A stretch of DNA of 64,000 nt, taken from assembly GCF_025698545.1 (NCBI RefSeq), contig NC_068569.1:8804001-8868000 (forward strand), written 5' to 3'. Origin of the DNA: Gossypium raimondii (taxonomy: Eukaryota; Streptophyta; Magnoliopsida; Malvales; Malvaceae). The position numbers and the translations under genes were made by a program. The notes beneath the pieces were generated by a model. It was not told the origin of the DNA and searched no databases. It worked only from the letters and a program-made list of their open reading frames with translations. Below, piece after piece: positions 25,668-36,599 of the stretch; positions within the stretch are counted from its first letter, which is position 1; the number at the start of each line of letters is the position of its first letter.

Positions 25668-25852
25668 AGCTTTGAAAATACACTCTCTTTTTCATGTTAT
25701 CCTGTTTTCGGTATTTCTTTTATATAATATTTAGAATTATTCATAATTTTTTAACGTTTTAATATTTTTTATCAACAACAATATCAACTAAATTAACAAA
25801 AGTAAAAAATAATAGCACAGAACTTTGGAAAGCAAGAATTATAAATGATGAC

Positions 25853-28680
25853 TGTAGAGCCCAATTTTTGCCCGGGCCCAGTGCCAAAATAAAACAAAAT
25901 AAATAAAACAACAGTAGCCCAAATCTGACCAACCCAATTCTTGACCCACTACCTAAAAATTAACCCAGCAAGCCCAAATTAGCCCTAGCCCAAAACTAAG
26001 AAACTTTTCAGCCAAGGGAAACCCTAGGTGCGCCGCACCTAGGTCTGACCCCTAGCCGCCAGCCTCGTGCACGTTGCCTCTGCTACCAATCGCCACTCGC
26101 GCACGCCACCGGCCTCCATCGCGCATGCTACCACCACGCGTCTGACACCCCTATCACCTGCAACATATAGCAAACAACACACAAGCACTAGAAGACAACT
26201 GAAACAACAAAAAATAGAAGTTCAGCAGTTTTAAAGATTTGGCTATATAAGCCGAACACAGCCATTGTAATCTTCTTCCTTTTTTACGAACGCACATTAG
26301 AAAATAGAAAGTCAGAAATTGAAATTCTAAAGGTTGTTTTTTTTAGAACTGTTCTTTCGTTTTTTTATATAGTCTTTTTATTATTCTCTTTTTTCTTTAT
26401 TAATCTATCTTAAAACACTAAGTAAAGATAAGGAAAAAGAGGAAAGAAATACCTGAATCAGCCCCTGAAGCCGTCGTCGTCGTCGGCCCTTCGCCGTCGT
26501 CGGACGCGAGTTTAGAAAGGGGTAGAGGCGTTCCATTTTCCCCTCTTTTCCCGGTTTTGGAGCCTTGGCCTCTGAACGCGCTCCAAAGCGCTGGTGGGAG
26601 ACGCCCTCGCATGGCTCCGGCCACCAAGCGGTGAGGAGGGACGACGGCGGCTGGGCCTGGAACCCAAGCATAAAAGGGGAAACCTCCCTTTTGTTTTTTC
26701 AGTTTTCTTTGCAAGAGAGTGAAACGGCAGAGGGAGTAAAATTTTTGCTTTTATTGTGATGAAAACGGCGCCGTTTAAAGGGGAGACCTGCGCACTTTGC
26801 CCTAGTGGGTTATTTGTGCTTTTGGTCCCTTTAATTCTGCGACACGTTCCATGTAGCCTTTCAATTCTTTTAATTTTGGCCGCATAATTTTTCGTCCGCT
26901 CCAATTTAGTCCGCTCATAAATGCTGCGCTTCAGGACTTGGGCATATTTCCCGATCAGTCCTCCGTACTTTGCGCGTGCTTCATTTCAGTCCCCCAGCCT
27001 TTAAGTGTCTCGTTTTCAGCCCCAAATCATTTTTTTATTTGCGATTCGTCCCCAAATTTTAATTTAGTTTTCAATTTAATCCTTTATTTGTTATTTTAGT
27101 TATTTTATCATTAAATTAATTATTTTAATATTATTATTACTATTACTATTACTATTACATCATTATTATTATTGTCATGATTTGCTTATTTATGTCATTT
27201 TTAGTTTCAAATTTTGTTGTATATGTACATACTTACATTTTGTCATATATATACATACGTACATATTATTTTAATTTATTTGTATATATATTTTTATACT
27301 TATATATTATTTATATACCTTATATATATACATATATGTGTACACTTATATCCATACGTTTTTATAATATATATATACATGCATACATTTCTACAACATA
27401 TACATATGCACTTTTTTATTATTATAAAAATACATGAATACACATATTCTTATATCCTAGATATCTCATATTTTTATATACATTTATATATATATACATC
27501 ATCATACATATTTTTATATTTAATGATTTTAAAATATGTATACATACATAGATTTTTCATACTTTCATAATTTTGTGTACATTCATGTATGTACATTTTT
27601 CATCTATTCGTTATTTATTTATTTACATTTTCATTATTATTTAGAAAGAAGGATTCAATTTTATTTGCCTATGTACTTGCCACTTTGCATGTTATTGATT
27701 GGTCCCTTTTATTATCTTATTTTCGTTGCCATTACTCGCGTTATTTTTATGCCATCATATTCATTATTGTTTTGCTATACATATTTTACCATACATCAAA
27801 AGAAAAGATTTTCTAAATAAGACAATGTTTTGCGTTTGGAAATTCGAGAAAACGTGTCCTAACGTGCTAGGTTTCGATTTCTCGTTCGACCAAATAGCCA
27901 AATATCATTTTAAGATTTTTTAAATAGGGAAATATTTTGCGTTTGGAAATTCGAGAAAACGTGCCCTAACGTGTTGGGTTTCAATTGTTCGACCAAATAG
28001 CCAAATATCCTTTTAAGATTTTCTAAATAAGGCAATATTTTGTATTTGGAAATTCAAGAAAACGTGCCCTAACGTGCTGGGTTTCGATTTCTCGTTCGAC
28101 CAAATTGCCAAATATCATTTTAAGATTTTTTAAATAAGGCAATATTTTGCGTTTGGAAATTCGAGAAAACGTGCCTAACGCGCTGGGTTTCGATTTCTCG
28201 TTCGACTAAATAGCCAAATATCCTCTTAAAACTTCAAAGTATGGTTTCGTTAAACTATAAGGTGATCTTGGTTTCGATGGTTTAAAGTATCGTGTCCTAA
28301 CGTGCTGGATGCGATATTCCTTCGGAACAAGAGAATCTTATATTTCAATTCATGTTATCAGAGTTTTTTTTAAGGATCGTATTTTTAAAACTTTCAAAGT
28401 TTTTAATTTTCGACACTAAGACACTAAGTAATCAACTAGGTGTCAATTTTGGGCGTATCGAGGGTGCTAATCATTCCTCGTGCGTAACTGACTCCCGAAC
28501 CCGGTTTTCTGAATTTTGTAGACCAAAATCGTTGTTTTAATAAAAATTAAATCGTTTATTAAAATAACCACTTTTCGAGGTGACCCGATCACACCTCATA
28601 AAAAAAGATTGGTGGCGATTCCCATTTTCGTTTTTATCCAAGTCGATCCCGTTTTTCATCAAAAAAAAATGGTGTCAACA
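25853..28680. mobile_element. Solo LTR of a large LTR retrotransposon (2.83 kb)
   Basis: The element begins TGTAGAGCCCAATTTTTGCC and ends AATGGTGTCAACA, i.e. canonical TG...CA ends. It is flanked by a perfect 5-bp target duplication, ATGAC, at 25848-25852 and 28681-28685. There is no gag-pol inside, so it is a solo LTR left by LTR-LTR recombination. The interior is a patchwork: a GC-rich stretch (about 26000-26660), an AT-rich ATACATA-type low-complexity stretch (about 27220-27600), and a 107-bp tandem array (27805-28229). Length and ends suggest a Ty3/Gypsy-type LTR, but the lineage is inferred, not shown. Confidence 0.88.
27805..28229 (+). repeat. Four-copy tandem repeat, about 107 bp, inside the solo LTR
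   Basis: Units start near 27805, 27912, 28015 and 28122 (spacing 107, 103 and 107). Each begins AAGATTTTYTAAATARG and contains TTTGGAAATTCRAGAAAACG, then CTAACGYGYTRGGTTTC and TTCGAC-AAAT-GCCAAATATC. A partial echo of the CCTAACGTGCTGG word recurs near 28288-28308. The third unit is the shortest because of a small deletion near TTCAATTGTTCG. Confidence 0.85.
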
Positions 28681-29339
28681 ATGACCTTCATAATTTATTT
28701 TTACTTTTCATGATTTATTATTATTATTTAAAAAACTCTTTTTGTTTTATTAGGTTTTTAAAGCTTAACATCTATTGATTATTTCTTACCTTTATTTCTC
28801 CGATATTTCCTTCACAAATATGGAATGAAATCTACAAATTTTCCTATTTTAATTATTTTCTCCATATTTGTGAATAAGGAAATAAGAAGCTTGTAAATAT
28901 ATTTAGTTTTTATAAAAAATATCAAATAAATATATATTCACCGTTTCTTTTGGTTTTAAAATTTGAGTTTTGAACAATGCATTGTATTTTCTTTTCTTTA
29001 GGAGATGCATTCTATTTTCAAATTTTTAAAATTGATTTTGTTAATTTTGGAAAATAAAAAATGTGTGACAAAAGAATATAAAGAAAAATAAATTACGTAT
29101 AGGAGAAAAATAGCATAAATCCGGTGAAAATAAAATTCTCAAATCTCTGTCAAGAATCTCTCTTTTACTCAGATCAATATCCTTTCACTGTTATTTTTCA
29201 TTAATAAATAAATAAAATAAAAAGACAAAACCCCTGTCTGTACTAACTTAAAAACCCTTCTACTTCTTTATAAGAAAAACACTGAACAGGCCCTCTCTTG
29301 TCTCATTTTTTTCATCGTAGATCTCTTTGCTGTTCTCCA
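28681..29339. other. Promoter-side region of the split-barrel gene
   Basis: AT-rich, no exon recognised. A TATA-like word (TTTATAAG) lies near 29267-29274, about 70 bases before the start codon at 29340, with a pyrimidine-rich leader in between. Confidence 0.45.
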
Positions 29340-32300
29340 ATGGAATCTCTCTCAAGTTCAGTGTTCATCTCTAATGTATCTGAGTCACACCCTTTTCTCC
29401 ACACCCACTCACTTCCCTCTCCACCTTCATCATCATCGTCTTCTCCTTTTTTGATCAAAGGGCCAAACAAACGAATTGAGTCTCTCAAATTCAACGCCGA
29501 AACCTCTCACTCTCATGGTTTTCGTCTCCACGCTTTATCTCGCGAGGTTCCCGATGAAGGTGAGGGCCAGCCGCAGCCTCTAACCCTCAATGTTGGGTTT
29601 AGCTTTGTTTCTGAGGAGGATAGTCTTTCTGTATCTCAGGTAATCTGAATAACTCCGTTCTCGCTTTGCTTTTTTGGATTTCTCTGCTGTTTGCTTATTT
29701 GGGTTCTTTTTAAGTTTTATATTTATGTAATGTTTGCTTCGTTTACTCTATAATTTGTGTAAGCACATTGAGAAAGATACATGAGATGAGAACCTCTCTA
29801 ACTTTTCATTTGATTTGATAGAAAAGCAAACTTACTGTTTTTGAGTTATTTAGAAAATAGCAATACAATTTTTGGGTTTAGCAAAAATGTAGGTTTTACT
29901 TTTTCAATGTTATGTTTGAATGTTTCTTAGATTTGAACTCTTGAAGAAATTCGAAAATTTAGAGGGACTAATGCAAGGGATCGGTTGAGGGTTTTAAATT
30001 TTTCAAGGGTGTGGATGTTACTATAGTTTATGATCTTTGGACCCTTTTTTTTTTTTCGTTTTTGGTTGTCTTAGAGACTTGTTGGATGTATCAAGTGGCT
30101 ACTTCAGCTTGGTATTGATAGTCTCTCTTATATTCTGAAGGGTGATTCAGATCAAAATGGAAGCACCGAGAAGGATGACGATAAATTAACAAAGGTTGAA
30201 ACCTCTGTCGTAGCTCCTCATAGTAGTGGAGCCACTGGGGGTACAAGAGCTGGGCTTTTCAGAACCCCAATATCTGGTGGAGTGCAGAGTGCAACTTCAG
30301 CGCATGGATTACCCCGACCGTCCTTAGCAGTCCGTAATCTGATGGAACAAGTAAAGGCTATTTTTTGAGTTCTAAATATTGTCATGTCTTGATAAAAATA
30401 ATTTGATCTATTCTCTTTCTTTTTGTCTCTTTTCCAGTTTTGCTATAATTTAATAGTCCTGTATTTATTGGCCTCTGTAATTTAAGGCTAGATTTGCTCA
30501 TTTATGCACTGTAATGTCTCGGATGCACCACCGACGAGAAGGGTATCCCTTTGGCTCTCTGGTCGATTTTGTGCCTGATTCAATGGGCCGTAAGTAGTTT
30601 ACTTTTGAAGTTCTGTTAGTTGTTTATGCCTTCTTTCCACCATAAATGTTTTATCAGAACATTTGTTAAACTTTCTTGGTTTCTTATATTATTGTTATTT
30701 TGAAGTGAAAGAGCCTTAATAACTATGTGTTTATCCTTTATGAAAGTAGCAGACTTTCTTTGCCTATAAGTAGGACAGCTGTGTAAATGGAAGTTGGTTT
30801 TTGTGTATAATTTGTTAGATTATTTGATATATCTTTGTCTTTCAATCTGCAGATCCAATATTTTCATTTTCTCCATTGGCTATCCATACGCGGAATTTAT
30901 TAGCAGACCCTAGATGCACCCTTGTTGTGCAGGTTAATTGTTTTGATCCTTTTGCTCTGATGGAATATCTTGGTTGGTTATTGTCCACTTATCAAAGTTG
31001 GATTTATAGATACCTGGATGGAGTGGCTTATCAAATGCAAGGGTAACGATATTTGGCGATGTCTACCCTCTTCCTGAACATCAACAGGTGCTTGCCTAAA
31101 TCCCCTTTTCTTTCTGTTTTTTGGTTGTGGAAAAGAGACGGCCAGGGGGGGGGGTTCCTAGTTCATATGATGCTTGCTAAAAGAGATTAGGACTTCCGCT
31201 TTTTACTTCATGGGCTCAGGGCATTGCTTCAAAAACGGCTGTAGAGAGCAAGGTTCTCCTCCCTTGGAGTCTATCCTATAGCTTGTAGAGGATGTCTATT
31301 TGGAGGATTCGATTTCCTCACCATTGAAAGAATGCATACTTTTGGATGTTTTCCCCTTTCTTCTCTTTGATCACATGTTTAAAGGGTATTGTTTATCTCT
31401 AGGTTCACTAAATGTCTTCCATTATATGCATTGTGCATGTCTGTAGAATTTGTGCCTAAAATACGCCTCACCTTGGATTGGTTATTTTGCTAGGAATGGG
31501 CTCATAAACAGTACATAGCGAAACATCAACAAGGGCCATCACAACAGTGGGGGAATTTCTACTACTTCAGGATGCAGAACATAAGGTCTGCTTTGTTCTA
31601 TAGGATTTCTTATCTCTGGTCTAATGTTTCCTTCTTAGAAAGCCTATAGACTAATTCTTTGTGCATTGCATCTTATCTCTGACCTTTTTTTCTTGCTGGT
31701 GCTTTCATTTGGAAACTGCTAGTATCTATTATACAGTCATGCACTTATAATATTTAGTAGAGTTTAATTTGTTTGGGTGCTGAGGGATGGGTTCTTAGTT
31801 TGGTTGCCAGTGTCTTCAAGCTAGCAGTTGCTCTAACTTGCGGTGTCCTAGTCATTTGTTAATGAGATAAAATGATTTCCATATATGACTGCATTTTTTG
31901 CTCTTAATGGTCTTTTATTTATAGTTAATAGAAAATGATCTGTTTTCACTGAATTTAGAAATCAGTGTTCTTGTTGCCTAGCTTGTATGTTTAGTTTGTT
32001 GTTCTACTAAGTACTACCCCAAGGTTTGGTTGAACTGAAATTGGTTCAACATGGAGAAACAAAGAAATATTTCTGGTGTGTACTTTGATTTTAAGTTTCA
32101 TCGTCTTACTAGTTACCTTAAGACACTTGGTTTCTATGTAACATATGAGACCATGTAAAATAACCGTGCTTTTGGATTCAGAAGTCTGATTAGTTGTGGG
32201 ATAAAAGAAACCAGTTAATTAACATTCCCCTGTTTTCTTTGATTTTTTTTCCTTTTTACGTAGTAGTTACATTATTGTTGTTATTATTATTTTGAATCTT

Positions 32301-33021
32301 TTGTACTTGATGTAAATTTGTCGTATAATCCACACAGGGAAAATATTTATTTATCAAAATTTTTTTCAGTGACATATATTTCATTGGAGGATTTGGCACC
32401 GTTGCATGGGTTGATGTAAAGGAATATGAAGCAGTTAAACCAGATAAGATTGCTGTGGATGGTGGTGAACAAAACCTGAAGGTGAACATTTTTAATTCTT
32501 AGAATCTCAGTTTTCCTCTTCTAATTTGCATGGATTATATGTTATCCTATGTGCTTCATTCTTCTTTTCTTTTGAAGATCTAAGTCTACCAATTGATTTC
32601 TATACATATGCTCTTATGAAGTTTGCCAATAGGCCCTATTTTCCCTGGCTAATTTGGGTTTCATTTGCTTCTACCGTAGGAATTAAATGCAACCTTTTCA
32701 AAGCCTCTGAGGAAGCTGTTATCAAAAGAAGCTGAGGTTGATGATGCAGCTCTTATATCAATAGACAGCAAAGGAATTGACATCAGGGTCCGTCAAGGTG
32801 CACAGGTATTGATTATTTTGGAATGTAAAGTCTGGATTTGTTTGGAGGTGTAGGTATTTTATATGCCAGTTCCTATATAAATTCTATTTTATGCCATTTT
32901 TCAGTTCAACATACAGAGGTTATCATTTGAAGAAGGGCAAACTGTTGAAACGTTGGAGGAAGCCAAAGCTGCTTTGTGGAACGTAATAAAGAAAGGTCAA
33001 GTGCAGAATCTGAAGAAATAG
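29340..33021 (+). CDS. Pyridoxamine 5'-phosphate oxidase-like FMN-binding split-barrel protein, plastid-type
   Basis: Member of the plant PNPOx-like/HugZ-like split-barrel family (recalled as At3g21140/At1g51560). The family shares the FMN-binding fold, but true PLP-oxidase activity is not implied. Nine exons, 29340-29639, 30141-30350, 30487-30589, 30853-30932, 31010-31087, 31494-31585, 32370-32481, 32680-32805 and 32905-33021, total 1218 nt and 405 residues, all in phase. The first about 60 residues are Ser-rich (SPPSSSSSSPFL), a likely chloroplast transit peptide. A variable linker follows. The split barrel runs from about residue 170 to 325 (MSRMHHRREGYPFGSLVDFV, FSFSPLAIHTRNLLADPRCT, GWSGLSNARVTIFGDVYPLP, YFIGGFGTVAWVDVKEY). 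A C-terminal domain of DUF2470 type follows (DAALISIDSKGIDIRVRQGA, FNIQRLSFEEGQTVETLEEA). I start at the ATG at 29340; the frame opens further 5' but only from a non-ATG codon. Confidence 0.9.
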
Positions 33022-33522
33022 AATAAGTTGCATTTTACGAGAAGAATAAAGGGCAAATCACTCAAATGTAATATCATAGAGAAGGTTATTTATTAATACA
33101 TGAAAGTTTGTAATTTCTAACAAGGATTCTTCCCCCAAAATTCTCATGCTCTTTTTCCCTCCCCAGAATTTTTGGCAATTTTTATGGGTGGATGGAGCTA
33201 TGACGCAATTTTAATTTTTTGTCTGAGTTCAATTATGACTCGGCTAAGACCGAATTCATTTTTAACATATTCTTTTGAAAAAAATTAGGACTGGATGAAT
33301 GACCTTTTAATTATAAACAAGTCTGTTTAGCATATCCAAAATTGTGTTGGAAATGGACGTTAATATGACATTTATCCACCTATTCATCATGGAATTGACA
33401 AGGACTATAAGACTGTTCCTATAAACTAATTAATACAATGATTTTATGTGTTTTTGTAAATGAACGAAATATTTTGATTTCATCACATGATATATATTGG
33501 TCAAAATTTGAAAAAGAATGGA
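33022..33522. other. Convergent spacer between the split-barrel gene and the kelch remnant
   Basis: The 3' region of the split-barrel gene followed by the 3' flank of the kelch terminal exon. No exon was recognised. Confidence 0.5.
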
Positions 33523-33690
33523 TTATGAGTTCAATTTTAATTTGGTTCTCCACATTTCTCCAATGGCCTTTGGTGCCGGATCAGTTGGCCCTTTGTCTTG
33601 CTGCCCTGATGTAAAATACAGCCATCCTTGCCAAAACCCGACCAGTGTGGTTTTCACCCGGTATGGGAGTTTTCCAATCACCGACCACTT
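33523..33690 (-). pseudogene. Kelch-repeat gene remnant: terminal exon
   Basis: The minus strand encodes an intact 55-residue C-terminal exon plus TAA: KWSVIGKLPYRVKTTLVGFW, GWLYFTSGQQDKGP and IGEMWRTKLKLNS. This matches the end of galactose-oxidase/kelch-repeat proteins such as Arabidopsis At1g51540 as I recall them. A GAG acceptor precedes AAG at 33690, giving phase 0, which is exactly what the penultimate exon requires. That penultimate exon (34682-34884) lies on the opposite strand, so this exon cannot be joined to it in one transcript. Confidence 0.85.
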
Positions 33691-34084
33691 CTCTTAAAGC
33701 AGTATCACAAACATCAGACCTTATAAAATAATTTGAAAGAACACGGGAACAATACCCTGTTGTTTAGTGCAAAGAACAGACAGAATGTAGTGTCATATTA
33801 TGAGGTTTCACACGTATCAATTATATACAATGATTATCATGTCTTCTTGATGCAGTAAACTCGAAAGTGAACCATACAAAGTCGTCGTCCCAGTTAGATA
33901 GTTGAGTCCCAGATTTAAATGCAATATATTTAATCAAAGACCTTTTACTAATTAAGATGGAAGTGCGTATGGGAAATATCTGAATTCTAAAATGCAATCA
34001 ATATCGTAAGGAATTGACTCAAAAGCATGTACATTCCTCGTGTAGTCTCACCTAAACTTCGTCTTTCAAATGTCATTAATGTAG

Positions 34085-34190
34085 GGCCTGTGTTGTGTTT
34101 AAAGGTCGTCTTTATGTTATTGGGGGCCAGGAGGGTGATTTTATGGCTAAACCTGGATCACCTATTTTCAAATGCTCCCGAAAGAATGAG
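34085..34190 (+). pseudogene. Kelch-repeat gene remnant: inverted internal exon
   Basis: A plus-strand exon between a TAG acceptor and a GTAAGG donor. It encodes ACVVFKGRLYVIGGQEGDF and AKPGSPIFKCSRKNE, the kelch repeat that should follow the PIPRGGPHR exon. Its phase (one leading base completing an Arg codon) matches the two-base overhang of the minus-strand exon ending at 35823. The frame itself is intact, but the exon points the opposite way from the rest of the gene. Confidence 0.85.
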
Positions 34191-34681
34191 GTAAGGAGGA
34201 CATTTGTGTTTTTCTTGAGAGTTCTCTCGATTGGCCTTTTTAATAATAGTATATTATTTTGTTGGTCTGTTTCCTTTAAAGCATTCTATATCATTCTATG
34301 TTTGTAATTGGCACGTATTCATGTCCTGCATGTTGATCTCTTTTCTTAAACCACAAGCTCTACTGATATTATCAGCAATATTGGCAAAATAAAAGTATGC
34401 TTGCTATGCTGTTTCCTCTGTCCTGTGCACGTATTCATCTGTGAGTATTTTATGATACATGATAAATGCGATGTGATATAATACTGTGGATAAATGGGTT
34501 TAACTAACTGATTGATTATATATTTTACAAAATGTGTTTCAAACTAGACGATGTAGGTTCTGTCTAATGTCAGGTTATTGCATCTCTACCGTTCTTTGCT
34601 AAATTTTCTATGAATAATATCTTTTCCTGTAAATATATATATAGAGCCTTAAAATTAACTTATTTTCTAATTTTGCTTCAG

Positions 34682-34884
34682 GTTGTATTTGGTGATGTTT
34701 ACATGTTGGATGACGAAATGAAGTGGAAAACATTACCTCCTATGCCAAAGCCTGATTCACATATTGAATTTGCTTGGGCAATCGTTAGTAATTCCATTGT
34801 TATTGTTGGAGGCACAACACAGAACCTGCAACGAAGAAGATGGTTCTGGTTGGAGAAATATTTCAGTTCAATTTTGATACACTG
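34682..34884 (+). pseudogene. Kelch-repeat gene remnant: inverted penultimate exon, frameshifted
   Basis: Reads GDVYMLDDEMKWKTLPPMPK and FAWAIVSNSIVIVGGTTQN in one frame, then ATKKMVLVGEIFQFNFDTL in another. The exon is 203 nt where phase-0 borders demand a multiple of three, so one base is missing at about 34825-34832. It lies on the plus strand, inverted with respect to the terminal exon and the 35823 exon. A TA dinucleotide run (34929-34962) and a GTAT run (35275-35300) follow in the former intron. Confidence 0.85.
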
Positions 34885-34924
34885 GTATTATCTTCTTATC
34901 TTTGTACAGTTGCGTAAAGAAGAT

Positions 34925-34928
<4 letters not shown>

Positions 34929-34962
<34 letters not shown>
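34929..34962. repeat. TA dinucleotide microsatellite
   Basis: About 17 uninterrupted AT units inside the inverted kelch segment. Its proximity to a rearranged junction is suggestive, but not proof of a role. A GTAT tetranucleotide run lies at 35275-35300. Confidence 0.9.
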
Positions 34963-34965
<3 letters not shown>

Positions 34966-35980
34966 TGTTTATGCTTATACTCACATAGTTTGGATGATTT
35001 GCGTTCTATTCTATTATCCATACACACGTCTGCAAAAAGGCATGTGTACGTAGTTATGCACAGAGCACCCCCATGGCTGCCCACACATGTCTCAAGTGGA
35101 GTTGCTGCTGTTATTCAGCATTTTCTAGCTTATATTTGAGGAGACTACAATCTTCAGCCTAGTAGTTTTCACATTTGGCTGAAAGCATCACTTGGTTTTA
35201 TTTTTTGACTGCCAGACTTCATTGCTTTCCCTCTATTACTAGTGCGGGTCATTGTGCACCAAGTGTTAAACACGAGTATGTATGTATGTATGTATGTATG
35301 CATGCATACACAACTGAAATCAACATGCTATTTTATTGGCTCCCAAAAACAAATAGATGCTCGTATGATATGACGAAAGCAGCCTTTTAATAATCAATGT
35401 TTACATTGCTTGCTTTTTCTAAATTAGATAATGAAATTGTGTTCATGCAATATGTATTATGGCTTAAAGATATAAAGAAAAACACATTAGAACAACATAT
35501 CAGCAACTGAAGATTAAAATTAAAAATTTCTAACACCCCCACATGATATACAGCATAATTGCAGTGATGCCATCCTGAAATTAACTATTGTCTCAATTTG
35601 CTTTACATACCATTTCATTAATGGTAAAAACTAAATCTGCATGTATACATCTGTTCGGATTTCTATAATACAAAAATGTATAAATCATCAAGAGAAGATG
35701 CTATGAATTCATAATCCAAATGTATGACATTGTAATCAAGAACATGCATCCAATTCCAAAAAATTCACAAAAAGAATAATCAATCAACTTGCAACATATA
35801 AAAGCAATATTAGAGAACACACCTGTGAGGTCCCCCCGTGGAATGGGTATTTCACTCCTCCACTCCTTTTCTAATGCTTTCCCATCCTTTACAGCAAGAC
35901 TCCAATGCTCTAACCCAGGTCTATGCCTATTCTCCTTGCTGCCATCCATCACATGAAGTCGACCTCTCCAAAGTGGCTGG

Positions 35981-36599
35981 TGTTGGAACATTTTCAAATA
36001 TTTATAGTGTTCCAATAACTATAAATGAATGGGTGTAATTAATCAAAAGTTATATTATTTGATTTTTTGAAAAAGAATTATAACTATTTAAATAATATTA
36101 TTTGAATAGTTATAATATTAAATGAATAATCATGTGTTTATTTTAAAGATATTATTATTCAGAAAGATACCTATTGATGAAATATGTCTCTATGAAGAAA
36201 CATGAAAATTCCTATAAATAGGAATGAGATTTCATTTGGAAAACACACCAACAAATTCTAATATTCTTTCTTTTCTTCTTTCATTTTCTAATATTATTAG
36301 ATTATTTTATAAAATATTACTACAGAAATCCTTTATAGAAATTGAGTTTCTTGTCATACATTGCTCAGTGTGTAGTGGGCTATTCTTCTCAGTTCAAAAC
36401 GCAAATAGTCATTGGCTTCATTGTATCCTCGAGGTTAATTTGCTTGGAACTTATTTGCACACCGAAAATAGGTGGGGGCGAATATAACCTTAAAGATAGT
36501 GACTTGATACACGCCTTGGAACTTTGTCCTATTTCTTCTTTTTCTATTCGAGTTTCGTTCGTGTTTCGAGATTTTCTTCACCGGAGATTTGTACTAACA
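35981..36599 (+). repeat. 5' LTR of the Copia element
   Basis: 619 bp, TG...CA. It is paired with the 3' LTR, differing by scattered substitutions and a few small indels (for example extra bases in the GATTTTTTGAAAAAG segment). A TATA-type word (CTATAAATAGG) lies near 36215-36225 and is the likely transcription start zone; the 3' copy reads CTATAAATATG. Confidence 0.93.

Noticed and set aside
26405-26904. Overlapping GC-rich open frames of 86-130 codons on both strands
   Set aside because: They lie inside the solo LTR, overlap each other in several frames and have Arg/Pro-rich low-complexity content with no family motif.
27177-27923. Tyr/Ile-rich open frames of 74-118 codons
   Set aside because: They translate ATACATA-type low-complexity DNA inside the solo LTR and cannot be supported as genes.
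34610-35053. A 147-codon plus-strand frame as a stand-alone gene
   Set aside because: Its middle is the inverted kelch exon; both ends are intron and a TA microsatellite, and the exon is frameshifted.
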